DNA of 64,000 nt. Origin: Tillandsia leiboldiana (taxonomy: Eukaryota; Streptophyta; Magnoliopsida; Poales; Bromeliaceae). Below the pieces are notes generated by a model. It searched no databases and was not told the origin of the DNA. It saw nothing but the letters and a program-made list of their open reading frames with translations. The translations under genes and the position numbers were made by a program. Below are positions 55,576 through 64,000 of this stretch, one piece after another. How positions within the stretch are numbered: position 1 is the stretch's first letter; each line of letters opens with the position of its first letter. Where the stretch lies: positions 17,766,867-17,830,866 of the forward strand of contig CM055071.1 of the NCBI GenBank assembly GCA_029204045.2, written 5' to 3'.

Positions 55576-56938
55576 TGTTAAGGATTTTGTTTTGGCGTAT
55601 TTCATGAAAGTATTTAAGTCTTGAAGATTGAAGATGAAGAAGCTTGGATCATATACCTCAATCTCAAGAAAGAAGAATTCAAAAGGATCAGGTAAGTTTA
55701 ACTAAACAATCTTGGTGATCCGAATACTTCTTATAATGTAGAAACACTTGGATGGGTTTTTAATCGCATAAAAATAAAAAACTGGACATGTTATATGTTC
55801 AGGATCCGGATCAGAGTACTACAGTCCGAAACCCGAACATAGGTTAGTTCATGCGCAAATCCAGTCCGGAACACATGTTGTTCAGTCCGGACCCCGAACG
55901 TGGATTTTGCAGAAACTGCATGAATAGTCCAGATAGTGGGATTTCAGTCCGGACCCCCAACGTGGTTTTTACAGAAACTGCATGAACAGTCCGGACCGTG
56001 GGATTTCAGTCCGGAACCCGAACGTTGTCTTTCTGGAAAAACTCTGTTTAATGACGACAGTCCGGATCGCATTATTTCAGTCCGGACTGTCGACCCGAAA
56101 ATATCCAGATAAGGTTAGTTTTTGATTCTTATCCTCATCCAATGGTTTCTAACCTATAAGTAAACCCTAATTCTATTCTTTAGGATAATCCACGATAAGT
56201 TTTATACTCCGGGAAATGACGGAAAAATATTAACGGAGAAAAACTTATAAGATCCACATATAGAGAAGAAAAGAAATAACTAGATTTAAATCTATATTTC
56301 TTCATCTATATTAATTAATTTGATTCTAGGTTTTCATACTCAGATTTTGAGTAGAATCAAATTAATGAATACTTAGATGGCATTTCCGATCTATCTTTAA
56401 TCTAAGTATTCGGCGGATCATCACCACCAAACCTAACAACGATTTTCCCCAAAATCGGCGCGTGGATTCGCGTGGCCTTGTGGATTCAAGGTGCTACCGG
56501 TCTCGTGGATTCGGAGCGAGGTACGTTCGTGTGATCGAGACGTACTACTGGGTGGAGACCGTGGATTCGGTCAGACGTCGTGGACTCAACGTTGGACGCC
56601 GTGGATTCGGCGTTGGACGCAAATCGTGGATTCGAGGCGCGTTGCGGAGCGAGCGGAGAAGATCAACTCGGAGCGTATGGAAAAAGGTTGAGTCGTGTGT
56701 AAGTACGTTATATCACCTTTGTACGTGTTTAATCTTAGTTGATTTCACCGTGTTATCGGTCCCGTGGTTTTTTACTCCTGTGATGGAGTTTTCCACGTAA
56801 AAATCTTGCGTGTTATTTTTCATTTCCGCATTGGATTTTAATTACGCAAAGATTTTTGAGTGTTTATGGTTTACACCTATTCACCCCCCTCTAGGTATTT
56901 TTTCCCCTATTTAGATCCATATTAGTCATATCCCAACA
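55576..56938 (+). repeat. 3' LTR of Sirevirus B
   Basis: 1363 bp, TGTTAAGG to CCCAACA. Both hairpins are perfect here: arms 56314-56328 / 56352-56366 and 56367-56378 / 56400-56411. Confidence 0.93.
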
Positions 56939-57157
56939 CGGCGGTCCCGTCACTGGTGTGGCTGGTCCGGGCAGAGGAGCCTGGGCGACCTCCACTGGTG
57001 TAGTCGGCTGCTGCGTCAACTGACGCACCTGTTCCATAAGGATTGCTAACTGCCCGGCCATCTCTCGCAGTTGCTGTCGGAGAAACTGATACTCCGCAGC
57101 TGTTGGCACCGTACTTTCTGCCCCTGCGTTCTCCGTTGATGACCTAGTCCGAGCCAT
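56939..57157 (-). pseudogene. Chromovirus gag, 5' part (start codon side)
   Basis: ATG at 57157 (MARTRSSTENAG). It continues through a coiled-coil-like helix (AAEYQFLRQQLREMAGQLAI, LMEQVRQLTQQ) into Pro/Val-rich sequence up to the Sirevirus B insertion at 56939. The matching second part resumes at 46202 after one copy of CGGCG. The length from the primer site to this ATG (about 210 bp) is normal for a leader. Confidence 0.85.
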
Positions 57158-57367
57158 TATTCGCTGTATACAAAGAAACCAAGTCAACCCTAGACTAAAC
57201 TGGTCTAATACTATGACTTACGATCAACCAGGGACTCTATCCCCTCTTTCCCCGCACTCACGCTCGTACTTTACACACCTACACCTTGGTTATCAAATTG
57301 GTTAGTTACTTGTGGTATTGCACGCTGTGGATGTTGGTCACTGACTGTCGTGGTTAAAGTCGTTTTT

Positions 57368-57378
57368 CTCCGATACCA
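57368..57378 (-). other. Primer-binding site of the LTR-beta chromovirus
   Basis: Minus strand TGGTATCGGAG, a few bases inside the 5' LTR edge at 57386. Initiator methionine tRNA type with A to G at the eighth base, the same variant as in the copia element. Confidence 0.8.
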
Positions 57379-57385
57379 TATAATC

Positions 57386-58967
57386 TGTCACGCCCCGGAG
57401 ATTCTAAATAAGCGGAAAAGCGTATACATTTTTTTTCTTTCTCCAGTACGCGCCAGACCCGCCACATATACAAATTCACACCGCAAACGGGCGGAGTCTC
57501 CTTTGTATATGCACGGCGTCACAATCACGATACATACTTTAACCATGCAGTCACGATGAGAGCCAAAGAGGGGAATTACAATTTATCACAACTACTAATA
57601 TTAACACAAGTTGAACTAGGATAAAGCCACAAGTTTGCCAAATCGGTGTCCACACGACACCCGGTTTTATAAACGTTTTCGCAAATCTCTTTTAGGCGAC
57701 AACATAACTTTGAAAGGATAAATCCACGGGATTAAAAGCAGTGCCCACACGACACTCTGTTTTGAAACCATTTTCGCAATCATTTTTCTACTTGAAAACA
57801 TGCCGCATACAAAACTAATAGAAACCTATTAAAGATGGTTCAACACTAAGACAAGAGCTCAATCTAACATCCACAAAGTTCCACAATAAAGACAATCACA
57901 AAACTCACTAACCAAATAACCAACATAATTCTAAAGGAAGAAAAGGAAGTGTCACAAACCCCAAACGGACTAAACTCCTTTGTTCGCAGCCTCACCGTCG
58001 TCCCGGGTCCTACCTCGACCTAACCTGTCACCATATGGGAAGTCAGTGACAAGAAGAGTAGATGTAAACAAGTACAAAGCGGTAAATAAAAGCAAACCGA
58101 TAAACCCGAGCATCCAGCTTTCCCTCATGAATCCCCCATATTCCCTGTAAATCAAAACCAAGCACCTGCCATGTCCGAGGACCCCAGGCTAAGAATGTCT
58201 GCCATGTCCGGTGACCTCAGGAAAAGAATGCCTGCCATGTCCGGGGACCCCAGGCTAAGAATGCCTGCCATGTCCGGGGACCCCAGGTCATCGTGAGCAA
58301 CTTGCTCTCACCTTTGTTTTAACCCCTCCACGGTACTTGTGCAGCACTGTAAGTAACCGTGAGGCGTCCCCACCACCACACATTGTGGGGTACACGGGTC
58401 AACATACCACAATTCCGGAAAAGTACACCCTATCGGTGGCCAAACCGCCGGTGTGCGTGTAAGCAAACCTTGAGTAGAATGACCGCAGCCATTGTGTAAC
58501 ATAGAGCACCGCGACGCTCAGTCGCAACAGATAATGACAAAGAGGAATACTAATGCGAAAAGGGGGTTAGACAATAACAATTTGCACCTCTACTCTACTC
58601 TCACATATTACTAAATAAAACCACACTTCAAAACACAACAAAGGTACCCACCTGCAACGAAGATAAACAACCGCGCCCGTGACCCTCCTAAGCAATCAGA
58701 ACTTCACGCGGCCTAATAAAATAACCAAAAGCACAATTTAATACTTTACCCTAAACAGGCAAAATCAGTGGTCCCGACCACTGACATGAATCCCTTCCGT
58801 CCCAAAACAATAAACCGATGAAAAACTAAAATCACTATGCCAAGCGGACCACGTCGTCAATCAAAAACCGTCGAGTCAAAACTGTCAAGCAAAACCGTAA
58901 AACTCAGATCAAACCGGATCTCTGACGGTAAAACCGATGGTTAACAACAACCGGACCGCGACTATAT
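57386..58967 (-). repeat. 5' LTR of the LTR-beta chromovirus, 3' part (cut by Sirevirus C)
   Basis: Matches 40808-42408, including the minisatellite (58165-58290). Relative to the 3' LTR a short stretch (about 20 bp, near 57440) is missing. Interrupted in GACTATAT|TACCGCG context by Sirevirus C, so the expected duplication is TATAT (58963-58967); the remainder lies right of the window. Confidence 0.88.
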
Positions 58968-60227
58968 TGTTGGGTTATGATTAATTGGATCTAAATAGGG
59001 AAAAAAACACCTAGAGGGGGGTGAATAGGTGTAAACAGTAAACACTCAAAAATCGTTGCGCAATAAAACCCAATGCGGAAATGAAAAATAACACGCACGA
59101 TTTTTACGGGGAAAACTCCAAACCGTAGTAAAAAATCACGGGACCGATAACACGGCGAAATCCACTAGAATTAAAATACGTACAAGGTGATATACCGTAC
59201 TCACTTACGACTCAACCTTTTCCATACGCTCCTAGTAGATCTTCTCCGCTCGCTCCGCAACGCTCCTCGAATCCAGGATTTGCGTCCAACGCCGAATCCA
59301 CGGCGTCCAACGTCGAATCCACGACGTCCGACCGAATCCACGGTCTTCACCCAGTAGCGCGTATCGAATCCACGAACGTACCTCGCTCCGAATCCACGAG
59401 AGCGGTTGCACCTTGAATCCACAAGGCCACGCGAGTCCACGCGCCGATTTTGGGAAAATCGTTGTTTTTGGGTGGTGATGATCCGCCGAATACTTAGATT
59501 AGAAATAGATCGGAAATACCATCTAAGTATTCATTAATTTGATTCTTCTCAAAATCTGAGTTTGAAAACCTAGAATCAAATTAATCAATATAGATGAAGA
59601 AACATAAAATTAAATCTATTGATTTCCTTTCTTCTCTATATGTGGATCTTTTTCTTTTTACCGTCTTTTTTGGATTACCCTAAAAATGAATCATAGGGTT
59701 TATTTATAGGTTAGAAACCGTTGGAAGAGGATAAGAATCAAAAACTAACCTTTTCTGGAATTTTACAGGACGACGGTCCGGACTGGAATTATGGCAGTCC
59801 GTACTGTCGTAGCGAAACAGACTTTTTCCATAAAAACATACCTTCGGGGTCCGGACTGAAATTCCCACGGTCCGGGTTGTTCATGCGATTCCTGCAAATT
59901 CCACATTCGGGGTCCGGACTGAAGTGACCAAGGTCCGGACTGGAATTGCGCATGAACTATCCTATGTTCGGGGTCCAGACTGTAATGTCAGGTCCCGACT
60001 CTGAACATGTAGTATGTCCAGTTTTTTATTTTTATGCAATTAAAAATTCATCCAAGTGTTTCTACACTATAAGAAGTATTCGGATCACCAAAAATATTTA
60101 GTTAAACGTACCTGATTCTTTTGAATTCTTCTTTCTTGAGATTGAGGTATATGATCCAAACTTCTTCATCTTCAATCTTCAAGACTTAAACATTTTCACA
60201 AAATACGCCAACACAAATTCCTTAACA
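58968..60227 (-). repeat. 3' LTR of Sirevirus C (1260 bp)
   Basis: Plus strand TGTTGGGTTATG to CCTTAACA. Contains the decamer array (59210-59440), both hairpins (plus-strand arms 59488-59499 / 59521-59532 and 59533-59546 / 59572-59585, one end mismatch) and the GTCCGGAC palindrome cluster (59776-60000). Confidence 0.9.
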
Positions 60228-60909
60228 ATCTCCCCCTTTGGCGGTTTCGTGACAAAACACAAATCCACTCAAGAAAATTCAAAACTGTATTTTTGTTGCT
60301 ATCACCATACAACAAAAATTTACAATGGAGATCCAAAATAAAATTAAATACATGAGATAAACTCCTAGAACAGACTCTAGACTTAGACATCTGTACTCTC
60401 TGCAAAAGAAAACATTCTTGACAAAAGAGATCGTAAGATACCTCAAGAATTTTTGCCTACAAAACCAAACACAGAGATAGAGTTTATACTCATCATGACA
60501 TTTACAAATTCAGATATGTAATAAGATCTCACTCAAAAAGCAACATATCTTCTAAGCATTAAAAATCCAAATGTCACAGAATTGTTAGTCAACAAGTAAC
60601 TTGTTAGTTATATTACATGCCCAAATAGTTAGTCAAATAGTTAGTCGAGGCATGCAATCACACATTATAAAACCAAAGTTGAAGTCATACTTACCTTTCA
60701 TAGTTCAAAGTTGTTCAAAATTCACAACCATTAGACGATCATTTTCGATCATTGTTTGTCTCTCTCTCCCCCTTTTTGTCACAAAATTAGTCAAAAATTA
60801 CAAAATAAAAAAGGAGAGTTAAAAAGTTCAAAACAAGAAGGTTTGAGAACTAAACAAAAAAACTAAAACTGAAAAACCTGCAAACCAGAAAGATATGTCA
60901 GAAAGAAAT
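60228..60909 (-). other. Sirevirus C 3' non-coding region
   Basis: Two pyrimidine tracts on the plus strand (60228-60239 and about 60762-60775) correspond to the two polypurine tracts of copies A and B. No gene. Confidence 0.7.
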
Positions 60910-61485
60910 TCAGTTGTCGGACTCAGAATCCTCAGAGCTACTGCAGTCCAATTTGTTCAAAATCCCTTTAAGCATCCTTGACAGGTTGGAACAATTTTGT
61001 TTCATCTTGTGAATGTCAGCCGACATTCTTTCTTGTTCTTCAGCCATTTTTCGCTGTTCTTGTTGCATAGATACTATAGCAGCTTTTGTGATGTTTCTCT
61101 TAGAGGTAGAAGGGGATTGCGTGGATGCTGAAAGTGTATTTTGACCTTCATTACAAGGAGATTCTTTAGGCAGAGAGCGTGCTCTGGCGAAAAGTTCATT
61201 GATCTGAATTCCTCTGCCCCTCGAATTCTTGCTCCTTGTGTGCTGCTTGGTTTTTGAGGAAGACTTCATCAGCTTCTTTTGCTTTAGATAGAACCTATCT
61301 TCGTCATCAACCATTTGTTGTACTTCTTCACAAAATGTGTCCCAATCTTCTTCGTCTTCTGATTCTGAACCATTTTGAAGAACATTCTTCGTTTCCTCTT
61401 GACTTGGTCCAACTTGTTCCTTTTTAACAGATGCTCTCGTTCCCACCATTGCTACAATGAGTGCAACAATCCAAGCAAAAGCCAT
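60910..61485 (-). CDS. Sirevirus envelope-like ORF, short form
   Basis: 191 residues, same length as in copy B. Start MAFAWIVALIVAMVGTRASV (hydrophobic segment), then acidic EDEEDWDTFCEEVQQ, basic KTKQHTRSKNSRGRG, linker, coiled coil QQEQRKMAEEQERMSADIHK, end SSSEDSESDN. Differences from B are spread over the whole length without a frame break. Lacks the globular domain of copy A. Confidence 0.7.
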   Translation of the reverse strand: MAFAWIVALIVAMVGTRASVKKEQVGPSQEETKNVLQNGSESEDEEDWDTFCEEVQQMVDDEDRFYLKQKKLMKSSSKTKQHTRSKNSRGRGIQINELFARARSLPKESPCNEGQNTLSASTQSPSTSKRNITKAAIVSMQQEQRKMAEEQERMSADIHKMKQNCSNLSRMLKGILNKLDCSSSEDSESDN

Positions 61486-63071
61486 TTTCGATACTCGTGC
61501 TCAGATGATGGAAAAACCTGTGAGCAAACCTCAAGAACACGAGAAAAAATTGTTTATTTTCAAAAATTGAAAAAATTATACCCAAACAATCATCATCATA
61601 TAGAGAGACTAGGAATCAAATTAGTTTTGCAAAAAGAATTTTAAAAATAGATCAATCCCATGATTTTCAAAAATTCCTATTATATGCCCTAAAATCGAAT
61701 TTTCAGAAATCGAAGCCTAAAAATCCATTAATCAAGAGAATACCTAGCATATAATCAAAACTAATCTACCCAGAGTTCTTATTTCAAAAGAAATTTGACC
61801 AAAAACCAATCTCAAACGAAAAAGATACAGAATTTCTCTCACGTTTTGAGTAAAAAGATGAAAAATTGTGAAAAACTGAGTTTTTGATCAAGAAAACTTA
61901 CTTGGAATCGAAGAACGTGAGTTGGGAAGGCTCCAAATCGATTGTTTTCTAGAGAGAGAAGGTCTGGAGACTTAGGAACAAAAGATTGAAGTAAAAAGAA
62001 ATCAAAACCCTTTTGTTCTATATAAAACCCTAGCCGCGGTCCGGACTGCCTCAAGAATACAGTACGGATCAGCTACCCGCAGGAATTCCTGCGTTCGGGG
62101 TCCGGATCGGATTCTCCAGTCCGGACCGGCTTCAACCTTTTTCTTCAGAAAAATTCAGAAAAATCTCAGAAAATTCAGAAAAAGATTATAAGCACTTGTG
62201 TGTATCAACTTTAAATAAAAATCATCGTTTCATATTAAAAGAAATCGATTATGCAAAATCTATCAATAATATCCAAAAATTGAAACGAAAATTTATAAAA
62301 ATTAAATCCCTTAAAGTTGAACAAATTCAATTAAATCTATCACGATCTTATGAGTAATGCCTTTATCAAATCATCAATTTGGTAAAGAAAATGAAATACC
62401 AAGATCAATAGATGTTTGAAATCCCAAATATATTAGATAATGTATCTAGTCAATTTTTTTTTTGAAGAGAGTGGCTCTTTGAGCATCTTTCAATAAAATC
62501 CCCACCTTATACCAACCTTGAAATTTGACAGAGTCAAATATTTCAAAATGCATTTTATTTAATCAACTTGAAAAACCATGCTTGGTATACATGTGGTAGC
62601 TGCACATAGTACTCGGACGACCGAGGTGGTAGCTCTTTCCTCCATGTGGTGGTAGTTTTCACACTCCTCATTGGGATGTAACTCTTCCCACATCTTTTGA
62701 GCATAACAATTTTTATTTACTCCCCCTCAATTGGCTATCAATTATTTAAAATATAAAGTATTCAACCAAAAATTGATCTCGATTTCATACTTGACTCAGT
62801 TGTCAAATAAGATAAAAACTAAACCAAGAGATCATTTGAGAGAGAAATTGACTTTGATCAAAACAAAGATGACTTAATTGACATAAATGATCATTGCATC
62901 AAATGAATTATTATGATATCCAAAGCATAATAAATTTCTAATTATATGAAAGGATGTAATTAAAGTCAATATAACTAATGCTCAATTAATGTTCTATATA
63001 CAAACATAGATGATGAACAAAAACACAAAACAAAACCTAACCTAAGCAAAGGTTTCAAAGAGAAGTTATTT
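61486..63071 (-). other. Sirevirus C pol-to-envelope spacer
   Basis: Non-coding counterpart of 52717-54285 in copy B, including the GTCCGGAC block (62035-62130) and a G-rich tract on the minus strand near 62715. No gene. Confidence 0.65.
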
Positions 63072-64000
63072 CTAGGAAAGCATTCCAATTGCCTTACGCA
63101 AATGAATAAAACAGTTTTGATCCAAAGGTTTTGTTAAGATGTCAGCTAATTGATCCTCAGTTGAAACGTAGGAAAGTTGAAGAATATTTGATTCAACTAG
63201 CTCTCTTAAGAAATGATATCTAAGTTCATTGTGTTTTGTTCTTGAGTGCAACACAGGGTTTTTGGAAATATTTATAGCACTTGTGTTGTCACAAAGAATT
63301 GTTACCGAAGTTGCTGAAATTCGGAAGTCGCTCAACACACTTTTCATCCAAATGAGTTGGGTTGAACAACTACCCGCTGAAATATATTCCGCTTCGGCAG
63401 TTGAGAGTGCAATGCAGTTTTGCTTTTTACTGTGCCATGCAACAAGGCAATGGCCAAGATAAAAACATGCACCACTCGTACTCTTTCGATCATCCACAGA
63501 TCCTGCCCAATCGGCATCTGAATATCCTAAAATGTCAAGACTTGTTCCCATAGGATACCAAATTCCGAAGTTCACGGTTCCTTTGACATACCGGATGATC
63601 CTTTTCACCGCTTTCAGGTGATCCTCCTTTGGTGCTGATTGATATCTCGCGCAAATCCCAACACTAAAGGATATGTCCGGGCGACTAGCCGTGAGGTAGA
63701 GTAGACTTCCAATCATGCTGCGATAAAGCTTCTCGTCTACTCTTTCACTAAGAGATTCACTTCCTAATCCCTTATTGCTAGTTCCCATGGGAGTCGGAAA
63801 ATCTTTAGAGTTTTCTAAATCGAATTTCTTCACCAACTCCCTTACATACTTGGATTGACACAAATGGATGTCATCATCATTTTGTCTCACTTGCAATCCA
63901 AGAAAGTACGTCAGTTCGCCCATCATTGACATCTCAAATTCGCTTTCCATGGTTTCCGCAAATTTAGAAGCATCATTATCTCTTGTTGCCCCAAATACAA
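63072..64000 (-). CDS. Sirevirus C pol, end of reverse transcriptase and RNase H (5' truncated by window)
   Basis: The frame is open from the window edge to the stop at 63072. The listed first Met is 63950 (MESEFEMSMMGELTYFLGLQ), but this is interior pol. It carries the RT tail, YRSMIGSLLYLTASRPDISF, and RNase H signatures GYSDADWAGSVDDRKSTSG and AEAEYISAGSCSTQLIWMKS, and ends near STEDQLADILTKPLDQ. It aligns with 51829-52716 of copy B. Confidence 0.88.
   Translation of the reverse strand, partial: VFGATRDNDASKFAETMESEFEMSMMGELTYFLGLQVRQNDDDIHLCQSKYVRELVKKFDLENSKDFPTPMGTSNKGLGSESLSERVDEKLYRSMIGSLLYLTASRPDISFSVGICARYQSAPKEDHLKAVKRIIRYVKGTVNFGIWYPMGTSLDILGYSDADWAGSVDDRKSTSGACFYLGHCLVAWHSKKQNCIALSTAEAEYISAGSCSTQLIWMKSVLSDFRISATSVTILCDNTSAINISKNPVLHSRTKHNELRYHFLRELVESNILQLSYVSTEDQLADILTKPLDQNCFIHLRKAIGMLS

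Larger units (their letters stand above)
46203..56938 (+). mobile_element. Full-length Sirevirus copy B, 10.7 kb, TSD CGGCG
   Basis: LTRs 46203-47565 and 55576-56938 are each 1363 bp, about 97% identical in the parts I compared. CGGCG duplications lie at 46198-46202 and 56939-56943, which exactly rejoin the chromovirus gag. Primer site 47568-47578, gag-pol frame 47599-52716, envelope-like ORF 54286-54861, polypurine tract 55564-55575. The structure (long LTRs, large gag region with coiled coil, third ORF, AAAGGGGGAGATTG) is typical of Sireviruses. Gag-pol has eight stop codons, so it is not autonomous. Confidence 0.96.
58968..64000 (-). mobile_element. Sirevirus copy C, 3' half, minus strand (runs off the right edge)
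   Basis: From left to right on the plus strand: 3' LTR (58968-60227), polypurine tract (plus strand ATCTCCCCCTTT from 60228), non-coding region with the second tract near 60762, envelope-like ORF (60910-61485), spacer, RNase H and RT end (63072 on). Organisation and sequence are close to copy B; the pol segment differs from B at about 20 of 280 residues by eye. Confidence 0.92.

Overview
The window is plant nuclear DNA, most likely from a monocot. Evidence for a plant is the set of retrotransposon types (Sirevirus-type Ty1/copia, Tekay/Del-like Ty3/gypsy chromoviruses, a TRIM), initiator-tRNA primer sites, and plant-type promoter elements beside the one host gene. The very GC-rich 5' half of that gene inside AT-rich flanks suggests a monocot; I cannot name the species. 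No CRISPR, rRNA, tRNA or bacterial-type operons were seen. About 80% of the window is mobile DNA, much of it nested.

Layout. 1-2461: minus-strand part of a long LTR (family LTR-alpha) inserted in the envelope-like ORF of Sirevirus copy A (2462-5812), which sits in an older LTR-alpha copy (5813-6920), itself inside degraded element DNA (6921 to about 9080). 9081-19181 is the gene-bearing island: AT-rich spacer, weak minus-strand exon candidates (10.5-12.5 kb), a GAGGCG-rich repeat, one single-exon nuclear gene on the minus strand (14979-15794, probable mitochondrial ribosomal protein mL40) with telo-box and site II promoter elements, then side-by-side fragments of an AT-hook (AHL) gene and a Pumilio gene. 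19182-25942 is a complete Ty1/copia element, flanked by TAAAA duplications, whose single gag-pol frame carries three nonsense codons. 26.6-27.9 kb holds a TRIM caught in a later 404-bp tandem duplication. 27976-29382 is a solo LTR flanked by CCTGC. 29588-40807 is a stack: LTR-H, into which a solo LTR-alpha (32023-39873, TTACA duplication) inserted, itself split by another solo LTR (32084-36461, CCTAT duplication), followed by an inverted LTR-alpha end. 40808 to beyond 58967 is a minus-strand chromovirus (LTR-beta) that kept gag and the last part of pol but lost RT, RNase H and integrase. Its gag is split by full-length Sirevirus B (46203-56938, CGGCG duplication), and its 5' LTR is cut by Sirevirus C (58968 to window end, minus strand).

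Main signals. (1) LTR-alpha carries, upstream of its TATA box, an array of exact CCAAT-N9-CCACG modules, the consensus of the ER-stress response element, in both copies that retain this region. (2) Sirevirus LTRs carry two adjacent perfect hairpins with a covarying base pair between copies, and a cluster of palindromes whose outer bases change together between copies. (3) A 103-bp miniature LTR with both LTR-alpha ends and a perfect GCATG target duplication. (4) The Sirevirus envelope-like ORF exists in a long form with a globular plant-transposon domain (A) and a short form lacking it (B, C). All comparisons were made by eye.
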